Assembly (NCBI GenBank): GCA_964484395.1
Contig: CAZAFM010000063.1
Coordinates: 1-15,423, forward strand
DNA: 15,423 bases
Direction of reading: 5' to 3'
Source: CAZAFM01 sp964484395
GTDB taxonomy: Bacteria > Campylobacterota > Campylobacteria > Campylobacterales > CAZAFM01
The notes below the pieces were generated by a model, which had not been told where the DNA came from, made no database searches, and was given only the letters and a program-made list of their open reading frames with translations. How positions within the stretch are numbered: position 1 is the stretch's first letter; every line of letters begins with the position of its first letter. This document shows positions 7,460-14,425 of this stretch, one piece after another. The position numbers and the translations under genes are program-made.

Positions 7460-8931
7460 TGTTTTTCTCCCATAATTGAAGCAAGTGTAACTGCATCATG
7501 AATTGGTGTTGTTTGCTTGCCATATTTGTCTATAAAAAGCTTTTCAAGACTTAAATCTTGATGTAATCTTTTCAGTGCGTTATCTGTAGCTGTTTTTGCA
7601 TTTGCATCTATCACTTGATTGATTCTTTTTAAGATAGATTCTGCATAAGTTATATCAAAATGAAGTTCACTCAGCCAGCTTCTAAGTCTGCTTTTAGGAG
7701 CGTTTTCTGTTTCCAAACATTTTACAAAATTTGAAATATCTTCTATTGAAGCACCATGTTTTTTATCTACAAAATATGGTCCAAACTGAAGAGAAATATC
7801 ATCATCTATTGTTAATTCATTTTTGACAAAATCTCTATATGTAGTAAAAAATGAGTTTTGAACATTATGAAATATCAAACTAGAAGGGGCTAGTGCATCA
7901 TTTATCTTTTTGCTCTCTTTTTTAGCAAAGCTACACAACTCTTCAGCTAAGTGAATTCCATAATGAAATGGATATTTTTCATTGCAATAAGCTATACCAG
8001 CACATGCAGTTAAACCATTTTCAAACTCATGGAGTGAGAAATCCTCTATTAACCATTTAAGTTTCTCTTTTGTCTTTTGCTCAAAATACTCTAAGAAGTA
8101 TCCAGTAAAGTCAAGTGCAATATCAGCACTACAAATAACACTCAAATCATCTCCACCTAAAATGATTGGTCGAAACTTTTCAGGACTATCGGTTTTCTCA
8201 TAAGCTAGCTTTGCTGCTTGTGTAGTAGCATCATGAAGTGAAGTAGAAAAATTAGAAAAAACATCTCCTAGTCTCTCTTGTTTTTTTTCTAGCTTTATAG
8301 CTAGATTTTGAAGGAGTTTTCCAAGTCCATTTCCATCTGCATGGATGATGGCTATTTTATTTTTTGAGTTAGATATTTTTGATAGCTCTTTTGGAAACTC
8401 TTTTGGAAACTCTTTTGTTTTATCATCTGTTATCTTTTTGGTTAATCTAGTAGGTGTTATTTTCTTTTTTGTGTAAGTGGCAAAATCTATAAAATCATCA
8501 CCATCTTTTGTGTATGTACTTCTGCCGGTAGTTGGAGATAGCTTGATGATGTTTATGTTGGGATCTATTGGTATTTGCTGTTTGTTTCTAGAGACTTTTA
8601 GTTTTTCCTCTAGGGCATCAAGCTCTGCTTTGCTTAGCAACTCTTCAAAACTCACAACCGCTTGAGATATAGTGATTCCATAAGCATACTGCATCACTTT
8701 TTTAGGAAAGTTTTTTACTATCTCTTCTACATCTTCTTTGTTGTCAAAAACTATCTTAATATTTCCAGCTGCCTTTTGGATAACTTGAGAGTTTTTCTCA
8801 AACTCTTTACTAAAGGTTGTAGAAATTTCCTCGACTATTTCGCTAGCTCCGACTATCTCTTTAAGACCATTTGTTTTAAAAATAAAGTCCTGTATCCCTT
8901 GTACACTCGCTCCATATAAATATCTACCCAT
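7456..8931 (-). CDS. cas10: Cas10-family protein, HD-less, GGDD cyclase intact
   Basis: A 491-residue Cas10/Cmr2-like protein, the large subunit and signalling enzyme of type III complexes. The second palm domain carries IIHADGNGLGKLL (195-207) and LGGDDLSVIC (258-267); GGDD at 259-262 is the metal site for cyclic oligoadenylate synthesis, so signalling activity is expected. There is no N-terminal HD nuclease motif and no CxxC zinc-finger pair, and the protein is much shorter than full-length Cas10 (usually 700 or more), so it should not cut ssDNA by the HD route. A KEFP segment is tandemly duplicated at 177-181. ATG at 8931 has GGAGG six bases upstream and overlaps cas6 by 8 bases. Confidence 0.9.
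   Translation of the reverse strand: MGRYLYGASVQGIQDFIFKTNGLKEIVGASEIVEEISTTFSKEFEKNSQVIQKAAGNIKIVFDNKEDVEEIVKNFPKKVMQYAYGITISQAVVSFEELLSKAELDALEEKLKVSRNKQQIPIDPNINIIKLSPTTGRSTYTKDGDDFIDFATYTKKKITPTRLTKKITDDKTKEFPKEFPKELSKISNSKNKIAIIHADGNGLGKLLQNLAIKLEKKQERLGDVFSNFSTSLHDATTQAAKLAYEKTDSPEKFRPIILGGDDLSVICSADIALDFTGYFLEYFEQKTKEKLKWLIEDFSLHEFENGLTACAGIAYCNEKYPFHYGIHLAEELCSFAKKESKKINDALAPSSLIFHNVQNSFFTTYRDFVKNELTIDDDISLQFGPYFVDKKHGASIEDISNFVKCLETENAPKSRLRSWLSELHFDITYAESILKRINQVIDANAKTATDNALKRLHQDLSLEKLFIDKYGKQTTPIHDAVTLASIMGEKQ
8393..8416. repeat. 12-bp perfect tandem duplication inside cas10
   Basis: GGAAACTCTTTT occurs twice head to tail (8393-8404, 8405-8416), with a partial third copy before it (8385-8392). 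It encodes the repeated peptide KEFPKEFP in a linker before the palm domain. This is an in-frame slippage-type duplication and could vary between strains. Confidence 0.9.
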
Positions 8932-9754
8932 CTCTATCCTCCACTTTTATCCTTCCTAGTCCAAACATTGTTGATTTGCCAACCCCCACTATCTCGCCAA
9001 GTTTTAGTAGTCTGTAGCTTCTAGCATCCATTCTACTTACATCTACCTGCCCTACAAGTCCGCCAAATTGCATCTTTGTCTTTTGGCGGTTTGAGTAGCG
9101 GGTGTAGTCTACAAACTCTAGCTTGCTTTTTATATCCCCATAGCTTATCTCATATCCTAGCCCTCTGCCCATCACTCCATCAAGCTCCCTCTCTATCATA
9201 GCTATAGAGTTTAGTAGGGTTTGAAGTCTGATGGTTTTTCTGGCATATCGGTTGTCCTCTTTTATCCTAAGAGGTGTGAGTAGCTTGATAGTGACATCTT
9301 CACTGACCTTATCGCAGATAAACTCTTTTGGTTTTATATCTTCTAGGCTTGCAAACTCTTTTTCATCATAGAGGATTTTATCTTCACTGCTGATGCTTCT
9401 TATCTTGCCTTTTTGCCTCTCTGCTCCAAAGCCTTTTTGCTCTACCATCTTTTGCAAAGCGCTTAGTAGGTATGGAAGCTGAGTAGTCATATCTCCAAAA
9501 ACATATAGTGAAAAGTCCAGCCTTTTTGGCTCTAGATCGTATTCAAAGCGGATGGGGCTTTTTTGGTTTTTGCTCTCATAGCATCTATAGTATGCACATG
9601 AGCTAGTAGCAAAGCAGCCTTGACACTCAAACTTTGGGTTTACGCAACTCACATCCTTTAGTGCCACACCGTATGTACCTCTAAGCATAGAGCCTATGAA
9701 GCTTGGTATCTCTCCTAGATAGTCACAACAGACATCAAGCTTGATATATCTCAT
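8924..9754 (-). CDS. cas6: Cas6 pre-crRNA processing endoribonuclease
   Basis: A 276-residue protein of the Cas6 type with the C-terminal domain of PF10040. It cuts pre-crRNA within repeats to leave the 8-nt handle. Seen here: a Cys-rich cluster (C37, C44, C47, C53, C58) typical of this subgroup, and the C-terminal segment GGLVGQVDVSRMDARSYR followed by LGEIVGVGKSTMFGLGRI, the diagnostic glycine-rich end. First gene of the operon. ATG at 9754 with AGGGG five bases upstream. Its substrate would be the repeat at 89-124, about 9 kb downstream in the same orientation. Confidence 0.88.
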   Translation of the reverse strand: MRYIKLDVCCDYLGEIPSFIGSMLRGTYGVALKDVSCVNPKFECQGCFATSSCAYYRCYESKNQKSPIRFEYDLEPKRLDFSLYVFGDMTTQLPYLLSALQKMVEQKGFGAERQKGKIRSISSEDKILYDEKEFASLEDIKPKEFICDKVSEDVTIKLLTPLRIKEDNRYARKTIRLQTLLNSIAMIERELDGVMGRGLGYEISYGDIKSKLEFVDYTRYSNRQKTKMQFGGLVGQVDVSRMDARSYRLLKLGEIVGVGKSTMFGLGRIKVEDRDG

Positions 9755-9778
9755 CTCTTCCCCTAGTATAAACTATCA

Positions 9779-9807
9779 AATATTCTACAAAAACTTTTCT
9801 TAGTCAA
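9779..9807 (-). promoter_or_regulatory. Second candidate promoter for the cas operon
   Basis: On the minus strand TTGACT (9807-9802) and AATATT (9784-9779) are 17 bases apart, about 25 bases before the cas6 start. The -10 is poor. It is listed because it could give operator-independent transcription, but the operator-linked promoter at 9821-9851 is better supported. Confidence 0.3.
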
Positions 9808-9820
9808 CAGATTGAGTGGT

Positions 9821-9851
9821 ATATTACAGATATTTTTTGACAGTGAGTGTC
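9821..9851 (-). promoter_or_regulatory. cas operon promoter with 13-bp dyad operator
   Basis: On the minus strand the dyad GACACTCACTGTC (9851-9839) is followed by 12 bases and the -10 box TAATAT (9826-9821). The same arrangement, with the same 12-base spacing, stands upstream of the membrane-protein gene at 11916 and of the WYL regulator at 13646. The dyad covers the -35 region, so the bound protein could block or recruit RNA polymerase. Predicted transcription start is near 9814, giving a leader of about 60 bases before cas6. Confidence 0.7.
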
Positions 9852-9900
9852 TTTTTTGATTTGATTTTAAAGATTTAAATAATCAACTCAAGAAAAATGA

Positions 9901-9906
9901 TATAAT
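9901..9906 (+). promoter_or_regulatory. -10 box for the divergent ATPase gene
   Basis: A perfect TATAAT with transcription expected from about 9913. That leaves room for the ATG at 9937 but almost none for the ATG at 9922, supporting the downstream start. No good -35 box is visible at 17 bases. Confidence 0.5.
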
Positions 9907-9936
9907 ATTGATAGAATTACAATGGAGAACTATTAT

Positions 9937-11202
9937 ATGACTGATAGAATTATTGAGAAAAAGATACTTGAGGCTCTAAAAGGAAAGGAGATACTTTTTC
10001 TTTTAGGCTCTAGGCAAGTAGGTAAAACCACCTTAGCAAAGATGATAATGCAAAAAAGCAGTATTGCACAAAAGCTATACATAGACCTAGAAGATAGGAC
10101 AAAAAGAGAGCTCTTTGAAGGTGTAGGGGTAGAGCAGATAGGGCAGATTTTGAGGCTTGAAGGGATTGATGTGTCTTTGCCATTTTTGCTTGTTTTTGAT
10201 GAGGTACAAAAGCTAAATGACCCCTCAAACCTCCTAAAGCTACTACATGATCACTTCAGTAGTGGCAAAATAGTAGCAAGTGGAAGTAGCTCACTAGAGA
10301 AAAAAAGCAAGTTTAGCGACTCTCTAGCAGGGAGAAAAAAAGTCTTTCATATCAAACCGCTCTGTTTTGATGAGTTTTTGGAGTTTAGGGGAGCCACTAG
10401 GCTAAAGAGCTTCAGAGAGATGGTTAAAAACGAGAGTGATAAACTCAAGCTAAAAGCTCTAGCTACTTCTTTAGCTTCTCAGTTTGCAAGCTACCTAGAA
10501 GAGTATCTAGTATATGGAGGCTACCCAGAGGTAGCATTGATAGAGAAAAAAGAGGATAAGATAGAGAAGCTATACTCAATAGTAGATAGCTACATCCAAA
10601 AAGATATAAGAGATATAGCCAACATAGAAAACATAGATGGCTACAATGCTTTGCTGAAGTATATATCTATCAATAGTGGCTCACCTATAAATATCTCAAG
10701 TCTCTCAAAAGAGATAAAGCTATCAGTAAACACAGTCAACAAATACATCCAGATACTAAAAGATACTTTTATCATAGGGGAGCTTCTACCATATAGTAGA
10801 AACAAAAATAGTGAAATCTCTAAAAACAGAAAGCTCTACTTTCTTGATAGTGGTGCAAGAAATCTCCAAACTATGAGCTTTAACAACCTCTCTATGCGCT
10901 CTGATGTAGGAGAGCTATATGAGAGTCATGTGTTTAATGCTCTAGGTTTTGATATGGCTATTACGGATAGTTTGAGGTTTTATCGTACTCTTAACAAAGC
11001 TGAGATTGACTTTTTGCTTTTTTGTCAAAACGGTGTCTCACTCTATGAGGTGAAATCAGGAACTACAGACAAAAAGCCAAAGATATTTTTTGAGTTTGCA
11101 AAAAAGTACACAGAGCTAAACATCCACTCTATGAGTCTAATAAACAGAGATCTCTTTGAGTTTAGGGATGGAGTGTGGTTTTTGCCTATTTGGATGATAT
11201 AG
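9937..11202 (+). CDS. AAA ATPase with DUF4143 C-terminal domain
   Basis: A 421-residue protein of the AAA_14/DUF4143 type. Walker A is GSRQVGKTT (24-32) and Walker B LLVFDEVQ (84-91); sensor-like GSSS (116-119) follows, then the family signature LAGRKKVFHIKPLCFDEFLEF. The C-terminal DUF4143 part has AEIDFLL (355-361) and YEVKSG (about 370-375), spaced like the Asp and Glu-x-Lys of PD-(D/E)xK folds. The family is widespread and scattered, and its biological role is unclear. The start at 9937 is chosen because GGAG lies nine bases upstream; the ATG at 9922 lacks a ribosome site. It is divergent from the cas operon and converges on the next gene with only 3 bases between them. Confidence 0.85.
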   Translation: MTDRIIEKKILEALKGKEILFLLGSRQVGKTTLAKMIMQKSSIAQKLYIDLEDRTKRELFEGVGVEQIGQILRLEGIDVSLPFLLVFDEVQKLNDPSNLLKLLHDHFSSGKIVASGSSSLEKKSKFSDSLAGRKKVFHIKPLCFDEFLEFRGATRLKSFREMVKNESDKLKLKALATSLASQFASYLEEYLVYGGYPEVALIEKKEDKIEKLYSIVDSYIQKDIRDIANIENIDGYNALLKYISINSGSPINISSLSKEIKLSVNTVNKYIQILKDTFIIGELLPYSRNKNSEISKNRKLYFLDSGARNLQTMSFNNLSMRSDVGELYESHVFNALGFDMAITDSLRFYRTLNKAEIDFLLFCQNGVSLYEVKSGTTDKKPKIFFEFAKKYTELNIHSMSLINRDLFEFRDGVWFLPIWMI

Positions 11203-11205
11203 TTT

Positions 11206-11916
11206 TTATAGATTTAAAAAAGCTACATTTCCACTAAACTCATCTGTAGGTGTGTTTGAGGGCATATCAAAGCAGCTATAAAGAAGCCTTTTAGCACTAT
11301 CTGCACGGATTTTGTCTTTTCTTGATAGTATGGTGTAGACTGAGAGTATATCTCTATCTAGGGAGAATTTTAAAAAAAGCCCATAAGCACTTAGCATAGG
11401 ATAGTTTTTGAGTTCTTTTTGTAGTCTCTCTTTTCTCTGCCTAACAAGAGTAGGGGCTACTTTTTGATCTCTGATACTTTTTAGAAACTCCCATAAGCTA
11501 CTACCACCTATATAGATGATAAAAAGAAAAATAGCAGCAAATAGCCATCTCATGAAGCTCATATTGCCATTTTGTATCTGTCCTAATGAGACTGCTATAA
11601 AAAGAAAAAGACCTATGCCACCTACTAGCACACCATAAAAGAGCTTTTCTGGCTTTATCTTCTTCACTCTAGAGTTCTGTGACGATATGGAGTTAAAAGT
11701 GTTGTTGTAGTGCCTTGATATGTTTGAGACTTGACTTAAGTCCACTAGTGCTAAATCCATCTTTGTATATATCTCTTGATAGAGAGTTTTGATGCTATTT
11801 TTGAGCCTATCATTTCTTTCTCTCTCCTCTCTATACTCTCTTGCGGCTGCTTCTTGCTCTATCTTTGTATTTATATCTGAGGCTTCAAGCCAAGTAAGTG
11901 CATCAAAAAATCCCAT
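11206..11916 (-). CDS. Unknown protein with coiled-coil N-terminus and two transmembrane segments
   Basis: I do not recognise this 236-residue protein. Residues 15-60 are highly charged and helical with an EREERERN-like run, consistent with a coiled coil. Two hydrophobic segments, about 91-112 and 122-144, separated by a short polar loop, predict a hairpin in the inner membrane with both ends on the same side. The C-terminal part (about 150-236) is basic and soluble. There is no signal peptide. ATG at 11916 has a strong AAGGAGG site. Its promoter carries the same operator and -10 layout as the cas operon and the WYL gene, so it may be a membrane component of the same defence regulon; that is inference from the promoter alone. 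Confidence 0.75.
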   Translation of the reverse strand: MGFFDALTWLEASDINTKIEQEAAAREYREERERNDRLKNSIKTLYQEIYTKMDLALVDLSQVSNISRHYNNTFNSISSQNSRVKKIKPEKLFYGVLVGGIGLFLFIAVSLGQIQNGNMSFMRWLFAAIFLFIIYIGGSSLWEFLKSIRDQKVAPTLVRQRKERLQKELKNYPMLSAYGLFLKFSLDRDILSVYTILSRKDKIRADSAKRLLYSCFDMPSNTPTDEFSGNVAFLNL

Positions 11917-11943
11917 GCTCCCTCCTTGAAGATTTGTAGGAGC

Positions 11944-11974
11944 ATTTTACAGGTAGTTTTTGACAGTGAGTGTC
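11944..11974 (-). promoter_or_regulatory. Promoter of the membrane-protein gene with the shared dyad operator
   Basis: Minus-strand dyad GACACTCACTGTC (11974-11962), 12 bases, then TAAAAT (11949-11944). The dyad plus flanking T-runs is identical over 25 bp to the site before the cas operon (11957-11981 equals 9834-9858), and the spacer is also similar. Transcription would start near 11937, about 20 bases before the ATG. Confidence 0.7.
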
Positions 11975-11989
11975 TTTTTTGGTTTTGAT

Positions 11990-12404
11990 TTAGATAGTTT
12001 CTTCTATCCAGTTTTCTAGCATAAGGTTATTCACTCGTTTGAACTCTTTTGTGTTATTTGTCACTAGGGTGGCTCTGAGTGCTTTTGCATGAGCTGCTAT
12101 AAAAAGATCATTAGATCCTATGATTTGACCTTTTTTTCTCTAGCTCAGACCTTATATCTGCATACTCAGAAGCGGAGGTTTGATTGAAGTCATAAATTGT
12201 AAAGTTATCTATAAATGAGTTTACTACTTTTGATAGTTTTTGACTCTGCTTTTTCTTTGCACCATATAGAAGTTCAGATACGACTATGCTTGAAAGTGCT
12301 ATTTCATGCTTGGAGGAGACTTTTTTTAGTTTTTCTTTTATCTGTTCTGGTCTATTTCTTATGATATAGCCACAAGTGTTTGTGTCGAGCATATAGAGCT
12401 TCAA
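11990..12404 (-). pseudogene. vapC: VapC-type PIN-domain toxin, frameshifted
   Basis: The reading frame from ATG 12404 gives 97 residues (stop at 12111) with the PIN signatures LDTNT (Asp7) and SELLYGA (Glu44), then leaves the family pattern after LEKK. Shifting frame by one base in the run of seven T (12131-12137; A on the coding strand) restores a perfect VapC ending, GQIIGSNDLFIAAHAKA then LVTNNTKEF and ending in ENWIEETI, with stop at 11990-11992 and a total of 137 residues, the usual VapC length. The lost part holds the later PIN acidic residue (Asp in GSNDL), so the truncated product should not be an active RNase. One extra base in the homopolymer explains it; a sequencing error or transcriptional slippage are alternatives. 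Confidence 0.85.
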
Positions 12405-12637
12405 AACAGCTCTCTTTCTTGCAATGGTAGCTGATCTCTACTTTCTAGAAAATCCTCAGTATCTACACTCTCTAGCTCATCAAAACACTTATCCCATCTA
12501 TCCTCTTTTTTTGGCTTTATCATAAGTGTATCACCTACTTTTTCTATGTACACTTCACTGCTATCTACTCTTAGCTCTTTTGGGATTCTTATGGCTTGAC
12601 TTCTGCCATTTTGAAAAACTTTTGCCAGCATAGTCAT
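12401..12637 (-). CDS. vapB: VapB-type antitoxin with AbrB/MazE-like DNA-binding domain
   Basis: A 78-residue protein. Residues 1-45 show the swapped-hairpin AbrB/SpoVT pattern: AKVFQNGRSQAIRIPKELR followed by VYIEKVGDTLMIKPK. The acidic C-terminal tail (46-78) would wrap around the VapC toxin. The partner gene begins within its stop region (4-base ATGA overlap). ATG at 12637 is preferred over the Met two codons later because AAGGA lies six bases upstream. It probably represses its own promoter through the repeats at 12656-12678. With the toxin frameshifted, the antitoxin may persist as an orphan. Confidence 0.88.
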   Translation of the reverse strand: MTMLAKVFQNGRSQAIRIPKELRVDSSEVYIEKVGDTLMIKPKKEDRWDKCFDELESVDTEDFLESRDQLPLQERELF

Positions 12638-12655
12638 GATAAATCCTTGTTTTAA

Positions 12656-12678
12656 TGTATATCAACTAGTATATATCA
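12656..12678 (-). promoter_or_regulatory. Candidate vapBC operator: two direct 9-bp repeats
   Basis: On the minus strand TGATATATA (12678-12670) and TGATATACA (12664-12656) lie 14 bases apart just before the vapB ribosome site, with ACTAGT between them. Paired half-sites of this kind close to the start are usual for VapB autoregulation. A -10-like TATACT falls inside the region. Confidence 0.4.
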
Positions 12679-12698
12679 TTTTTATGTTCTTGTCAAAC

Positions 12699-13646
12699 TT
12701 ACTCTTTTATATACCCCCTAACCATCTCCATAAACTCCTCTTTTAGCTCATCTGGGCTCTCTATCTTTAGTTCCGGAAGCCATTTTTTGACTAGCATAAA
12801 AACCTCAAGCTTGTTGTTTACCTCGTACCTTACAAGTAGGCTTCCATCTTCATTCGTCTTCACTATCTGCTGGCTTCTTAGGTGCTTTTTGCGTCTAAAG
12901 TATCTAGCAGCATCTGATGAGACTGTGACAAAAACCTCAAATCTAGGGGTTTTGTATAGTGAAAAAAGAGTCTGAAAGCTCCGTAAAAAGTCCTCTGCAT
13001 CCATGACTTTGTAGAAAGTCTTGCTTTTTAGCTCCACCTGTTTGACAAAAGCCACTCGCAAAAACCTAAATCCACTATTTACCTCACTCTCATCATCTAT
13101 CGTAGCCACATACCAGTTTCCTTCAGCCAGAAGTAGCCTGATGGGCTTGATGTTGGCATATCGCTCTTTGACATCTCCGTTGTCATATAATACATCTATA
13201 TATCTTGAGTATTTTATGGCACTTTTTAGTGAGCTAAAGACCCCTGTATCAAACATCTCTTCAAATGGATTTTCTTTTATCATGTAGATACTATCTATCT
13301 CTGTTTTTAGCTTTTTGAGGGCATTTTTGTAGGCTTCTGGGAGGCTGTCTATGAAGCTTGGGTTTACTATGTTTATCACATCATATATCTTTTCTAGCTC
13401 ATCTTTGCTCTCTGCTTGTAGTGGCAAAAAGCTCTTTAGCACATCCTCTTTTAGTGATGCATAGCAACCTCTTTTTATCTTGATAACCACCCCTTCACCA
13501 AAGAACGCTGATATATCATTTAGGTATCTATCCACACTTCTGCTACTTACTCCTAGGTGCTCTGCAAACTCTTTTGTACATATCTTTTTTCCGCTACTTA
13601 GCTCTTTTATGATGGTTAGTATGTGTGATGATTTGTTTTCAGCCAT
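12699..13646 (-). CDS. WYL-domain transcriptional regulator
   Basis: A 315-residue DNA-binding regulator. Residues 1-65 form a DeoR-like winged helix-turn-helix (TKEFAEHLGVSSRSVDRYL, 24-42). The WYL domain covers about 140-215, with PIRLLLAEGNWYVATID (168-184) as the core, and a C-terminal WCX-like extension follows. WYL regulators often control phage-defence loci and can sense nucleic acid or nucleotide ligands; one (Sll7009 of Synechocystis) has been described as a CRISPR repressor. ATG at 13646, with AAAGGAG seven bases upstream. Its own promoter carries the dyad shared with the cas operon, which suggests autoregulation and control of the cas genes; repression versus activation cannot be decided from sequence. 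Confidence 0.9.
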   Translation of the reverse strand: MAENKSSHILTIIKELSSGKKICTKEFAEHLGVSSRSVDRYLNDISAFFGEGVVIKIKRGCYASLKEDVLKSFLPLQAESKDELEKIYDVINIVNPSFIDSLPEAYKNALKKLKTEIDSIYMIKENPFEEMFDTGVFSSLKSAIKYSRYIDVLYDNGDVKERYANIKPIRLLLAEGNWYVATIDDESEVNSGFRFLRVAFVKQVELKSKTFYKVMDAEDFLRSFQTLFSLYKTPRFEVFVTVSSDAARYFRRKKHLRSQQIVKTNEDGSLLVRYEVNNKLEVFMLVKKWLPELKIESPDELKEEFMEMVRGYIKE

Positions 13647-13667
13647 AAGATGCTCCTTTGAGTAGTT

Positions 13668-13698
13668 ATTATACCTTATTTATTGGACAATGACTGTC
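13668..13698 (-). promoter_or_regulatory. WYL regulator promoter with the shared dyad operator
   Basis: Minus-strand dyad GACAGTCATTGTC (13698-13686), 12 bases, then a perfect TATAAT (13673-13668). It differs from the other two dyads at only two central positions and keeps the same spacing. Start of transcription near 13661, about 15 bases before the ATG. The site is also about 50 bases upstream of the divergent lipoprotein promoter. Confidence 0.7.
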
Positions 13699-13750
13699 TT
13701 GAAGTAAATCAATTTCATTTTAAATAAGTCATCTTTTGTCATAGATTTAT

Positions 13751-13756
13751 TATAAT
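13751..13756 (+). promoter_or_regulatory. -10 box for the TraT-like lipoprotein gene
   Basis: A perfect TATAAT 30 bases before the ATG, followed by AAAGGAG as ribosome site. No convincing -35 box, as is common in Campylobacterota promoters. Confidence 0.55.
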
Positions 13757-13785
13757 ATGCTGCATATCAAATGTAAAGGAGAGAA

Positions 13786-14415
13786 ATGACAGGTTTTAAA
13801 ATACTGCTGACTACTATACTATCAGTTGTAGCATTTGTATTTACAGGATGTGGAACAACCACTCTTCAGACAAAAACAGACCTAACTCGCACAGTCTCGC
13901 TGACACCTAAACAGCTTGAGATAGATAGTGTTTATCTAAGAGTAACAGGAACTGAGGCAAGCATAGTAGAACCAAAAGATGACATACTCACAGCACTTCA
14001 AAGAGCAGGGATAGAGGTAGTAGATAGTATGGATAAAACTAATACAGTTATCCATCTAAACACTCTTTTTGCCAATAACCTAAAAGAGGCTCAAGACTAC
14101 TCTATTGCTGGAGCTGCTGGAGCACTGGGTGGAGCAGCCATAGGGGTGAGCAATGATAGTGGTGTAGTGGGTATAGCTGCAGGTGTAGGTATAGCCTTAG
14201 CTATGGGAGTAGCACAAAATGCAATGGCAGATGAGACATATAGGTCAGTCAGTGACCTCATCATACAGCAAAAGAATAGTAGCGGTGAATGGATAGAGAT
14301 TGGCAAAACAAGAGTTATAAGTGAGGCAGTAAAGATGGGCTTAGAACCATCAGAGGCAAAGCCTGCAATGGAGAGACAGATAGCTACCAAAGTAGCAGAT
14401 ATATTTAAAAAATAG
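13786..14415 (+). CDS. TraT-like outer-membrane lipoprotein
   Basis: A 209-residue lipoprotein. The signal peptide ends in FTGC with the lipidated Cys at 22. The rest resembles TraT (surface exclusion / complement resistance protein): a Gly/Ala-rich stretch at about 107-146 that may embed in the membrane, then DETYRSVSDLIIQQ and the C-terminal PSEAKPAMERQIATKVADI, which parallels the end of plasmid TraT. In conjugative plasmids TraT blocks mating into cells that already carry the plasmid; chromosomal relatives without transfer genes are less understood. No other transfer gene is seen here. ATG at 13786 with AAAGGAG. Ten bases separate it from the next lipoprotein gene, so both are probably one transcript. 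Confidence 0.8.
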   Translation: MTGFKILLTTILSVVAFVFTGCGTTTLQTKTDLTRTVSLTPKQLEIDSVYLRVTGTEASIVEPKDDILTALQRAGIEVVDSMDKTNTVIHLNTLFANNLKEAQDYSIAGAAGALGGAAIGVSNDSGVVGIAAGVGIALAMGVAQNAMADETYRSVSDLIIQQKNSSGEWIEIGKTRVISEAVKMGLEPSEAKPAMERQIATKVADIFKK

Positions 14416-14425
14416 GAGATAGTAG

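Noticed and set aside
8477..8919. Plus-strand open frames opposite cas10
   Set aside because: They overlap the Cas10 coding region entirely and have no ribosome sites or recognisable domains.
9922..9936. ATG at 9922 as the start of the ATPase
   Set aside because: It lies about ten bases from the predicted transcription start and has no ribosome site; GGAG serves the ATG at 9937.
10010..10228. Minus-strand frame opposite the ATPase Walker region
   Set aside because: It is the shadow of a conserved P-loop coding sequence.
11203..11205. Bidirectional terminator between the ATPase and membrane-protein genes
   Set aside because: Only three bases separate the two stop codons and no stable stem-loop is visible there.
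11960..11989. TTGACA at 11960-11965 as a plus-strand promoter
   Set aside because: The only -10 at normal spacing is poor (TTTGAT or TTTTGA) and it would only produce antisense to vapC; the hexamer is explained by the dyad.
12111..12404. Treating the 97-residue frame as a complete short toxin
   Set aside because: The following sequence encodes a perfect VapC C-terminus in another frame, so the short form is a frameshift product.
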